Shown here piece after piece: positions 52,142 to 59,333 of a DNA stretch of 64,000 nt (position 1 is the first letter of the stretch; each line of letters starts with the position of its first letter). Below the pieces are notes generated by a model that made no database searches, had not been told where the DNA came from, and worked only from the letters and a program-made list of their open reading frames with translations. The stretch is taken from positions 484,206 through 548,205 of the forward strand of contig NZ_FNOX01000003.1 of NCBI RefSeq assembly GCF_900107155.1, in the 5' to 3' direction. The stretch comes from Pseudomonas salomonii (lineage in GTDB: Bacteria; Pseudomonadota; Gammaproteobacteria; Pseudomonadales; Pseudomonadaceae). A program made the translations under genes and the position numbers.

Positions 52142-52903
52142 ATGATGAATAGTAAAAATCACGACACCCTTAATGTTATTGATGTTTTTTCGCCTGCCTT
52201 TGAAAGATGGGAAACGCGGGAGCGTACGCAGGAAGAGCATATCGCTCACTTGACGCAACACGGCTACTTTGGCGGACCAATTAAAACAAAGCTTTTGAAA
52301 ACTATCACGTCGACATACCAAGCAGCGGAACATATGGCCGAGCATTTAACCGACAACTGTTTGGAAAACTTTATTGACAATGCATTATCGAAAAGTAGCG
52401 CAATGGAACAACTTAGGAGCCTAATGCCAACTTCAACTCCTCCTGCGCTGAAGGACTACAAGTCTAACTATCCAACTTATAGCGCGAACGATGTCGCATC
52501 GGAAATTGAGCAATATGGAGTTTTCCTAGCGAACGACCAAACCCTTATTCACGGGGGATGCTGGCCAACAGAGCATGATGAGTTTATAACCGACCGCCCA
52601 TTTTCGACTACTTTCTGCCCTCAAATAGCACGACGAAGTGCCGAGTGGAAAGGTAAAGCCTACGATGCAGGTCGAATGGACTTAATTGTTTTGCGGGTAG
52701 TATCCCCTTTCACTAAAGCCTATCTCTACGGAACAGATGTAGATCATTCGCACGAAAAAGAAATTTTGTTTGCAAAGGGCGCAAGGTTAATTCTAATCAG
52801 CAGGACTCATATTTGTGATACATACGTGTTTAAGGTTGATACTGACTTCAAGGAGTATAAAAAGCAGGTCCCTGCTTATGTAGTTGAAGCAGAGATAAGC
52901 TAG
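52142..52903 (+). CDS. Unknown protein with ADP-ribosyltransferase-like motif series
   Basis: A 253-residue protein, probably co-transcribed with the ApeA-like gene. The C-terminal half has an order of motifs reminiscent of ADP-ribosyltransferases: LIHGG with H137, FSTTFC at 154-159 (STS-like), DLIVLRVVSPFTKAYLY, and HEKEILFAKGARLIL with E205/E207 in the ExE position. The usual first-motif arginine is replaced by histidine. The first 100 residues are helical and unassigned. The ART reading is inference. ATG 52142 and 52145 are both possible. Confidence 0.55.
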   Translation: MMNSKNHDTLNVIDVFSPAFERWETRERTQEEHIAHLTQHGYFGGPIKTKLLKTITSTYQAAEHMAEHLTDNCLENFIDNALSKSSAMEQLRSLMPTSTPPALKDYKSNYPTYSANDVASEIEQYGVFLANDQTLIHGGCWPTEHDEFITDRPFSTTFCPQIARRSAEWKGKAYDAGRMDLIVLRVVSPFTKAYLYGTDVDHSHEKEILFAKGARLILISRTHICDTYVFKVDTDFKEYKKQVPAYVVEAEIS

Positions 52904-53011
52904 CTAGGGTTTCGCCGAACCTTTCGACTAGAAACACTAACTACTATCTGTAGCCAGATATAATTTAAGGAGATGTATCTAGATTTTTTGTTGCCGCCGA
53001 AGAACCATCGC

Positions 53012-53210
53012 GTTAACCTCCTCTCGTCGCTGCTCATCAGCGACCGGGCCTGGAAACCCGTCACCGAGACGCACGCAGCGTCGTCAAGCAATCAGCAGGC
53101 GCTTTTTTTGTGCCTGCGGTTTGTGCTTTTTGGCGGCCGTGTGCGGGAGACATTCGTGTCTGCCGAGTTGTCTCTGTCTCGGTTTCCAGCCTGCGCACGG
53201 CTGCCACCCA
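53012..53210 (+). ncRNA. Structured leader RNA of DUF3077 gene (copy C)
   Basis: Same build as copy B: GTCGCTG-CTCAT-CAGCGAC, CGGG...CCCG, GACGC-ACGCA-GCGTC and GGCGC-TTTTTTT-GTGCC hairpins. An outer stem 53132-53147 / 53190-53205 (GGCGGCCGTGTGCGGG with CCTGCGCACGGCTGCC) then encloses AGACA-UUCG-UGUCU and CCGAG...CTCGG. Relative to copies A and B an U-A pair in the outer stem is a C-G pair here, and the inner hairpin changed on both sides. It ends about 115 bases before the gene. Confidence 0.7.
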
Positions 53211-53327
53211 TCGCCTGGAATCGATGTGTGGCCGTCTCAGTTGGTCATCACAGAGGTTTCACACCATGCTTGATTACCGTAGTGCCCTACGTACCAATGC
53301 CGCCCCCCATCGTGTGGGAGGTCAGCA

Positions 53328-53618
53328 ATGAGCACCCCCACCTCAGCAAAAACCATTGGCGCCCAAACCTTCGCAGATTGTGGCGAGGAAAAAGCCCATT
53401 TAAAGCTGTTCCGCGTCAACGCCGGCGTGCCGATTCAGGAAGCCCTGGAACACGCAGCGCACGTTCTCTACTACGCAAAAATGCTCTCGCTTGAAGCCGC
53501 CATGGACCCCAAGGCGGAGAAGTTCGCGTTTGCCTCGCACTACCTGTGTGACATGGGCAAGGCGATCATTGATGACCTGCTCCTGGCCTTGCAGCCAGAC
53601 AGCCCAACCCCGCAGTAA
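53328..53618 (+). CDS. DUF3077 family protein (copy C)
   Basis: A 96-residue protein close to copy B (77 of 89 aligned residues by eye): LKLFRVNAGVPIQEALEHAAHVLYYAKMLSLEA. ATG 53328 follows GGGAGG. The whole cassette of leader, gene and terminal hairpin is repeated, with this copy inside the region bounded by direct repeats. Function unknown. Confidence 0.85.
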   Translation: MSTPTSAKTIGAQTFADCGEEKAHLKLFRVNAGVPIQEALEHAAHVLYYAKMLSLEAAMDPKAEKFAFASHYLCDMGKAIIDDLLLALQPDSPTPQ

Positions 53619-53856
53619 ATAGCGTTGCCTGGCGCCCGGCATGACCGATCGGGCGTCTGTTCATCATTGCGCTTCCCATCTCTCCCCCGTCCGACGCCGA
53701 TCTGTTTCAACAGTTTTCTAAATCCAGCCTCCGAACCCTGAAAATCAAAGGGGCCGCAGGGTGTTTAAACACTTTTGAAATAACGGGCAATACCCCTGAA
53801 ATTTGGCGCTGGCTAACGATGGTTACTCTCTATTTCCCCATCGATAGGGACGCCGT
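53619..53856. other. Spacer after DUF3077 copy C
   Basis: It contains the hairpin CGCCCG/CGGGCG at 53633-53655, equivalent to the one after copy B, and an AT-balanced stretch with no recognisable gene. The promoter of the following toxin gene is presumably near 53800. Confidence 0.4.
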
Positions 53857-53973
53857 TATGCGGCTCAACCAATTCAGGACGATAGCCATGCGTTTGATTC
53901 AACGGAATGACCGCGAGCAATTAGGAATACGGCTTAGCCAAGTCGAATCGCCTTTTTTGCTGCATCCCGTGTG
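53857..53973 (+). CDS. Possible 38-residue upstream peptide
   Basis: ATG 53857 follows GGGA; the frame MRLNQFRTIAMRLIQRNDRE... ends at TGA 53971-53973, 12 bases before the toxin ATG. It is basic, with no membrane segment. It may be a short leader or simply an open stretch. Confidence 0.25.
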
Positions 53974-53985
53974 AGGAGCGCTTTT

Positions 53986-55239
53986 ATGAGTGCTTCATTT
54001 TTTCTCATGCACGGCCTGCATGTTCGTTCGAACGGCAAAGCTTGGACCCGTGAGAGAACGCTAAGAGCAGTGGAACGCGGCGATCTATTGCTGGTGATGC
54101 AAAACCCTTTCAGCCCATTAAGCAAAGCCCCCTCGGGAACGTACTCACACACCACGGGTAAAGGGCGCAGAGGCGGCTTGCATAAGCGCCAAGTGAGTGA
54201 ACCACTGCCCTTACCGACCAGCCCGCCGTCATCAAGGCCTCACCCCCAAGAGCCGGGCTTTTACATCGTGCCGAAAAGCACAACGGTTGATCAGTTAAAG
54301 ACCACACTTTTCCCATTACCCAGCAGTGCCGTGCTTGAAAAGTTTCAATCGCTGAACCCAAATCTCAGCGACGTTAAAGCGGGTTCAATGATCGTGCTGA
54401 GCGATCCGAACAACTTTAGATGTACCCGTGAAGACGCCCAACTGATGGCAGCCGCAGCCCAAACCAACAAGGCGTTGGCGCCCCTCAGTAAAGATGAGGC
54501 GGACTTCATGCAGCGCCATCGTGAGGAAATTCAAAGCTTCCTGGCCCTGGGTTCGACCGCCATTGGCGCTGGCGAGGCTATGTTTGCCAGGAACCTCGAA
54601 AACCTTAAAAGTACCCTTCGGGGCATCGAGGCATTGCATCAAAACGCGTTCCTTAAGGATGGGCATCTACGCTCAGCCGAGTTTTTCAGCGAACGCAAAC
54701 GCCTGCTTACCCAACTCGATACGCAGCTGTCATCCCTCGTGCGCAAAGGCATCGGCTTGCCCGATCACCCAAACCTCAAATCGGCGTTAGGTATCTCCAG
54801 CCGAAGCCTCGTGCATCAATGGACACAGGCGGGTGCACCTGGGCAGATACCTGGGTATGCCACCCACATTCACGGGATAACGAGGGCCGCAAAGGTCATC
54901 AAGTATGGCGGTTGGATTGGCACGGGGGTCGGTGGCGGTGCTGCATACATGAAGGTGCAAAACGTCTGTTCCGCCGGCAATGCTGACGCCTGCGAGAAGG
55001 TCAAATTTACCGAGACGGGTAACTTTTTCGGCGCATTAGGGGGTGGTGCAATCGCAGGGGCGGCAATGTCCAGTTCCGTGGCGACCGGCCTGTGCGTTGC
55101 ACTGGGCGTCCCCACGGGCGGCACTGCTACCTTGGCGTGTGCTCTGGTCGCCGTTGGGGTGGGGTCTGCTGCGGGGGGCACGCTGGGGGGAACTGCTGGC
55201 GAGTGGGCCGGGGAAAAAATTTATGAGGTCGTCAAATGA
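53986..55239 (+). CDS. Probable antibacterial toxin with LysM-like and glycine-rich membrane domains
   Basis: A 417-residue protein. Residues about 90-140 resemble a LysM-like carrier domain (FYIVPKSTTVDQLKTTLF, then LNPNLSDVKAGSMIVLSD). About 160-300 is helical. From about 308 a glycine/alanine-rich hydrophobic domain (GGWIGTGVGGGAAYM; FGALGGGAIAGAAMSSSVATG; VAVGVGSAAGGTLGGTAGEWAG) looks able to insert into membranes like glycine-zipper pore formers delivered by type VI secretion. The stop overlaps the next gene (ATGA), whose membrane product is probably its immunity protein. Role inferred from layout and composition. ATG 53986 follows GAGGAG. Confidence 0.6.
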   Translation: MSASFFLMHGLHVRSNGKAWTRERTLRAVERGDLLLVMQNPFSPLSKAPSGTYSHTTGKGRRGGLHKRQVSEPLPLPTSPPSSRPHPQEPGFYIVPKSTTVDQLKTTLFPLPSSAVLEKFQSLNPNLSDVKAGSMIVLSDPNNFRCTREDAQLMAAAAQTNKALAPLSKDEADFMQRHREEIQSFLALGSTAIGAGEAMFARNLENLKSTLRGIEALHQNAFLKDGHLRSAEFFSERKRLLTQLDTQLSSLVRKGIGLPDHPNLKSALGISSRSLVHQWTQAGAPGQIPGYATHIHGITRAAKVIKYGGWIGTGVGGGAAYMKVQNVCSAGNADACEKVKFTETGNFFGALGGGAIAGAAMSSSVATGLCVALGVPTGGTATLACALVAVGVGSAAGGTLGGTAGEWAGEKIYEVVK

Positions 55240-55622
55240 GTTTAGGTTTAGGCGACAAAGTGCTGTTGAGCATTATTCTGGCTGATTTTGTCGGTATTTT
55301 TCTCTGGATTGGTGCCTGTCTGCATTTGGCCCATACGAAGGCAGACCTGATGCTGGAACACCTGAAAAACAGTCCGGCGACCGCGAGTTGGGCGTCGCCT
55401 AACCAAGGTGGCCCTTGGAGTAAATTGCTGCTGATAGGGGGCATTGCCGGACTCGTGACATTTCCGAGCTTTCAACTCAAAAAAGGACAGCTGAGCGCCA
55501 ACGATTTGGAAAGCTTCCCTCCAAATCTCAAGCGCAAGCTGGCGATTTTGCAGTGGTGCATGATTGGCCTTTTATTGGTCATGGTTAGTTTTGGCATAAT
55601 CATCAAGGCAGGCCTAGTTTAA
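55236..55622 (+). CDS. Membrane protein, probable immunity partner
   Basis: A 128-residue protein with three predicted spans (about 8-28, 64-80 and 104-126). Its ATG overlaps the toxin stop by four bases, the arrangement of effector-immunity pairs whose toxin attacks the inner membrane. No family recognised. Confidence 0.6.
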   Translation: MSLGLGDKVLLSIILADFVGIFLWIGACLHLAHTKADLMLEHLKNSPATASWASPNQGGPWSKLLLIGGIAGLVTFPSFQLKKGQLSANDLESFPPNLKRKLAILQWCMIGLLLVMVSFGIIIKAGLV

Positions 55623-55848
55623 TCATCCAGCGCCAAAAAACCTCGTGTCGTGAAAGCGAGCTCGGCACCATCTGCCAAGCCTCAGGAAAACTATTCGCTA
55701 TATTAATTATCTCTATAACCTATAAAAAACTACCAATTTTCACAGTAGAAAATTTGTGACGTCAGCATTCAAAATGGCTAACACCCATAATCTCGAAAGC
55801 AGAGATTAAATCTACGCCGACAAAAGCAAACTACAAGAGAGAACCAAA

Positions 55849-56175
55849 ATGACCAAGTACACACTCCAACTTTCCGACTTGACGTTTCACAGCGATATAA
55901 TCAATTCACCCCTCCCTGCTTTAGTTAGCTTCACGGCCACTTGGTGCGGGCCTAGCAAGGCTCTCGGTCCAATTATTGATCAAATTGCCGAAGAATATGA
56001 TGGGAGATTCAAAGTGGGCAACCTTGACATTGGTGACTCTCCCGCGACGTCACAAAAATACGGAATACGTTCAAGTCCCACAGTGTTAGTTTTAAAAAAT
56101 GGGGCCATAGCTGCGCAACACGTTGGCTTGGCATCAAAGCAAAAAATAGAAGATCTTATGAAGGCTAGCTTATAA
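55849..56175 (+). CDS. Thioredoxin-like protein with CGPS active site
   Basis: A 108-residue thioredoxin fold with active site W32-C33-G34-P35-S36-K37 and the cis-proline region SSPTVLVLKNG. The second active-site cysteine is serine, and the buried aspartate of thioredoxins (VDFWA) is replaced (VSFTA), so it cannot act as a normal dithiol reductase; it could trap or bind partners. ATG 55849 follows GAGAG. It is preceded by 226 AT-rich bases without a gene. Confidence 0.82.
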   Translation: MTKYTLQLSDLTFHSDIINSPLPALVSFTATWCGPSKALGPIIDQIAEEYDGRFKVGNLDIGDSPATSQKYGIRSSPTVLVLKNGAIAAQHVGLASKQKIEDLMKASL

Positions 56176-56182
56176 AAAAACT

Positions 56183-56203
56183 ACGGGGCTGTTGCGGCCC
56201 CGT
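56183..56203 (-). terminator. Terminator for the portal fragment strand
   Basis: ACGGGGC / GCCCCGT stem, followed on the minus strand by AG and seven T. It ends transcription coming from the phage portal fragment. On the plus strand there is no T run, so it serves the thioredoxin gene poorly. Confidence 0.65.
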
Positions 56204-56235
56204 CAACTCCAGCATTAGTGTCAATCCACATAGCG

Positions 56236-56820
56236 TTACCAGCCGATCCTTCGATCATTTCTCAGCCACTCATTCACCTGTATAAACAACTGCTGAATCG
56301 GCCGTATCTCATTATTCATATACACCCGGTCAATCTTCTCCACATCCCCAAACCCCGCCGCATTCTCCGGCATGCACCCCGCCAACGCCGGGTTCATCCG
56401 CCAGGCTGCAATCACGTCATTACGCGTGATGTTCTTGATCCGCTCAAACTCATCCTTGGTCGCGATATCCCCCACCGGGATGATTTGAATCGCCTTATCC
56501 CCTCCCCCCGGAATGTTCACAAACAACGAGCGAAAATTTCCCACCCCCTTGCTCGCACCAATCTGGCTTTGCATCCGCTCTTCATCCGCTTCCGACAGGT
56601 TGGGGTCATTGGTGTAGAAAATGAACCCCGCGTGCGCGCCGTTGTTGTAATACCGGCGCCGAAACAAGGTGGCCGATTCGTTGAGCAACAACGCATGCAT
56701 CCCGCCCAGGTAATCCGGTACGCCGTAGATGTTCTGTTCCACGTCGTAGTCCATCACATGCTCCACCAGGCCCTCTTCAAAGTGCAGTTGCTTACCGCCC
56801 GGCAAAAGCAGCACAAACCA
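56236..56820 (-). pseudogene. C-terminal fragment of P2-like phage portal protein (gpQ family)
   Basis: The frame carries the P2/PBSX portal pattern: EHVMDYDVEQNIYGVPDYLGG, then LLNESATLFRRRYYNNGAHAGFIFYTNDP, NFRSLFVNIPGGGDKAIQIIPVGDIATKDEFERIKNITRNDV, and GFGDVEKIDRVYMNNEIRPIQQ. About 190 residues remain, whereas portal proteins have roughly 340 or more. Phage-like sequence stops near 56870, where the right direct repeat begins, so the 5' part is lost. Confidence 0.85.
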
Positions 56821-56872
56821 GGCCGAGGGTACGAGGCTGAGGTTAAATCCGTAGCCCGCCCCGGCAACAGTG

Positions 56873-57194
56873 AATGATCAGCACAAATCCCATGTGGGAG
56901 CTGGCTTGCCTGCGATAGCGGCCGGTCAGTCAACATCACTGTCGCCTGTGCCGCCGTCATCGCAGGCAAGCCAGCTCCCACAGAAAATCCTTGGTGTGTC
57001 AGGGGTTGAGGCGGCAGCCTTGGCGATCACCCAGCCACCGCGCCGTGTGCGTGCGCCCTAAGCCGCTTGCCGTGACTTCACTGCGTTCCGGCGAGTCGGT
57101 GAACGCGCTGGTCGGCACGTACTGCTTCACATACCCCAGGCAATAGTCCGCCGGGTTGTTCTCCACATACCGGCACGAGCAATACTCCTTGGCC
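56873..57194. repeat. Right copy of direct repeat flanking the phage remnant
   Basis: It starts ATGATCAGCACAAATCC plus REP arm, contains a REPIN spacer different from the left copy, then the C-terminal coding part of the 104-residue gene up to CTTGGCC at 57194. It matches 49719-50093 with scattered single changes. Confidence 0.8.
56893..56982. repeat. REPIN
   Basis: ATGTGGGAGCTGGCTTGCCTGCGAT and the inverted ATCGCAGGCAAGCCAGCTCCCACA flank a short spacer, inside the right direct repeat. Confidence 0.85.
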
Positions 57195-57313
57195 GTGTAC
57201 GCCGCGATGATGTCGGGGAAGGCTTGCAGGTTGACGCGTTCGTGCCACACCCAGCCCGGCAGGGCGAGTAACAGCAGCAAAAACACGCTGATAAACGGAT
57301 GACGTCGGATCAT
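56999..57313 (-). CDS. Small membrane-anchored protein next to a serine hydrolase
   Basis: A 104-residue protein with one N-terminal span (about 7-24) and a Cys-containing periplasmic part (KEYCSCRYVENNPADYCLGYVKQYV). Its ATG overlaps the stop of the serine hydrolase gene by four bases, so the two are translated together. No family is recognised. A truncated copy lies at 49888-50085. Confidence 0.7.
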   Translation of the reverse strand: MIRRHPFISVFLLLLLALPGWVWHERVNLQAFPDIIAAYTAKEYCSCRYVENNPADYCLGYVKQYVPTSAFTDSPERSEVTASGLGRTHTARWLGDRQGCRLNP

Positions 57314-58392
57314 GGTTGCACCGCCGCCAGCACGCGTTTGAGCAGTTCGTTATGGCGGTAAGTGCCGTCACGGTCATCGCCATAACGCACAATCACCAGG
57401 TGTTCGTCGGGCAGCACGAACAGCGCCTGGCCCCAGTGGCCGAGGGCGGCGAAGGTGTCGGCGGGCGCATCGGGCCAGGGTCTCGGGGCGCCTTGAACCT
57501 CGAGGTTGAGCCACCATTGCCCGCCGGGGACGGCTTCGTCCTGGCCGGCCTGGTATTTGTCGAACGGCTGGCGGTTGAAGGCCACCCACTCTTCAGGCAG
57601 TAATTGCTGCTCTCCCCAACGACCGTCGCGCGCCATCAGCAGGCCGACCCGCGCCAAGTCGCGAGCCGTCAGGTAGGCGTAGGACGAGGCGACGAAGGTT
57701 TCGTCGGCATCGGTTTCCCAGGTGGCGTTGTGAATGCCCAGCGGCTTGAACAGCGCGTCCCACGGGTAACTCATATAGGCCTTGTGGCCGAGCATGCCTT
57801 TAAGGGCGGCGGACAAAATATTGCTGTCGCCACTGGAATAACGAAAGGCCTGGCCCGGTCCGGCGGCGGCCTCGGTGGCGGCGGCAAACTCGGCCATGTC
57901 GCTGCGGCCACGGGTATAAAGCATCGCCACCACCGAGGATTTCAGCGGGGCGTATTCGTAGTCTTCCTGCCAGTCCAGGCCCGAGCCCCAGTGCAGCAGG
58001 TCGGCCATGGTCACTTTGGGGTGCTGCTTCATCGGCGGGTAAAAACGTGCGGCCGGGTCAGTCAGTTTGAAGCGGTTTTCGCCATAGGCCACGCCGAGCA
58101 CGGTGGCCATCAGGCTTTTGCTCACCGACCAGGTCAGGTGCGGGGTGCTGCCGGTGGTGGGCGCGCCGTAGCGCTCGTACACAATCACGCCATCGCGGAT
58201 CACCAGCAGCGCATCGGTGCGGATGCCTTTACGAGTGGCGTCGTCACGCGGTGGAAAAGCGTAGGCATTCAGTGCATCGACCGCCGCGCCTTCGAGGGGC
58301 GCGTCCTTGGCCCATTCCTTGTCCGGCCAGGTGTCGGCGTGGGCGGCAGCGGTGACTAACAGCAGGGCAACGCACAACAAGCCTCGGACCAT
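57310..58392 (-). CDS. Serine hydrolase, class C beta-lactamase family
   Basis: A 360-residue exported protein with a signal peptide (to about 19, ending AAHA). The SxxK catalytic motif is TWSVSKSLMATVLG (about 99-102), with a YxN-like YSSGDSN and the surrounding SYAYLTARDLARVGLLM typical of the beta-lactamase/D-aminopeptidase family. It acts in the periplasm on an unknown ester, amide or peptide. It is coupled to the 104-residue membrane protein gene. Confidence 0.88.
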   Translation of the reverse strand: MVRGLLCVALLLVTAAAHADTWPDKEWAKDAPLEGAAVDALNAYAFPPRDDATRKGIRTDALLVIRDGVIVYERYGAPTTGSTPHLTWSVSKSLMATVLGVAYGENRFKLTDPAARFYPPMKQHPKVTMADLLHWGSGLDWQEDYEYAPLKSSVVAMLYTRGRSDMAEFAAATEAAAGPGQAFRYSSGDSNILSAALKGMLGHKAYMSYPWDALFKPLGIHNATWETDADETFVASSYAYLTARDLARVGLLMARDGRWGEQQLLPEEWVAFNRQPFDKYQAGQDEAVPGGQWWLNLEVQGAPRPWPDAPADTFAALGHWGQALFVLPDEHLVIVRYGDDRDGTYRHNELLKRVLAAVQP

Positions 58393-58465
58393 GGACGCAA
58401 ACTCAAGGGGGCATTCAAGCCCGCGAGCCTAGCCCAGGCGCATGACAGATTTGCGACAGGAACGC

Positions 58466-58494
58466 CTGTCATCCAAGCGTCACCATAACTTCAT
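58466..58494 (+). promoter_or_regulatory. Candidate Pho box before olsBA
   Basis: CTGTCAT at 58466-58472, GCGTCAC at 58477-58483 and ACTTCAT at 58488-58494 repeat with an 11-base period, the spacing of PhoB half sites (consensus CTGTCAT). They lie about 85 bases upstream of olsB. Ornithine-lipid genes are known to be induced by phosphate limitation. Confidence 0.6.
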
Positions 58495-58577
58495 GGAGCT
58501 GACACCGAGCCTACATAGCCTGAGTTTGGACAAACAAGTCGACCGGCCGGTACGTGGCCGGCACTCGGAGATTCGCC

Positions 58578-59333
58578 ATGACTCAGATCGCCCGCATCAG
58601 CGACACCGGCAATGAACGCCGCCTGCAAGCCGAACGCCTGGTTGGCGCCAAGGCTTTGCAGGAAGCCCAGGCCCTGCGTTTCAACGTGTTCAGCGGCGAG
58701 TTCAACGCCAAGCTGAAAGGCGCGGAACAGGGTCTGGACATGGATGACTATGATGTTCACTGCAGCCACATCGGCGTGCGGGATTTGAACAGCGGTCGAC
58801 TGGTGGCCACCACCCGTTTGCTCGACCACCAGGCCGCCAGCACCTTGGGCCGGTTCTACAGCGAAGAAGAATTCAGCCTGCACGGCTTGCTGCACTTGCA
58901 AGGCCCGATCCTGGAGATCGGCCGCACCTGCGTCGACCCGGCCTATCGCAACGGCGGCACCATCGCGGTGCTATGGGGCGAGTTGGCCGAAGTGCTCAAC
59001 CAGGGCGGCTACAGCTACCTGATGGGTTGCGCGAGCATCCCGATGCACGACGGCGGCATCCAGGCCCACGCGATCATGCAGCGCCTGCGCGAACGCTACC
59101 TGTGCAACGAGCACCTGCGCGCCGAACCGAAAAAACCACTGCCGGCGCTGGACCTGCCGTCCAACGTGATCGCGGAAATGCCGCCGTTGCTCAAGGCTTA
59201 TATGCGCCTGGGTGCGAAAATCTGCGGCGAGCCGTGCTGGGATGAGGATTTCCAGGTGGCCGACGTGTTCATCCTGCTCAAGCGCGATGAGTTGTGCCCG
59301 CGCTACGCCCGCCACTTCAAGGCGGCCATGTGA
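58578..59333 (+). CDS. olsB: L-ornithine N-alpha-acyltransferase
   Basis: A 251-residue acyl-ACP dependent enzyme of the GNAT-like OlsB family, first step of ornithine-lipid synthesis. Family blocks: [42 protein letters not shown] and [17 protein letters not shown] 58578 is used; eight codons are open upstream. The stop TGA overlaps the olsA ATG (TGATG). Confidence 0.9.
   Translation: MTQIARISDTGNERRLQAERLVGAKALQEAQALRFNVFSGEFNAKLKGAEQGLDMDDYDVHCSHIGVRDLNSGRLVATTRLLDHQAASTLGRFYSEEEFSLHGLLHLQGPILEIGRTCVDPAYRNGGTIAVLWGELAEVLNQGGYSYLMGCASIPMHDGGIQAHAIMQRLRERYLCNEHLRAEPKKPLPALDLPSNVIAEMPPLLKAYMRLGAKICGEPCWDEDFQVADVFILLKRDELCPRYARHFKAAM

Noticed and set aside
52900..53091. Minus-strand frame across the start of leader copy C
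   Set aside because: It is antisense to the structured leader; a similar peptide arises from copy B, which explains the resemblance by RNA repeat rather than by protein.
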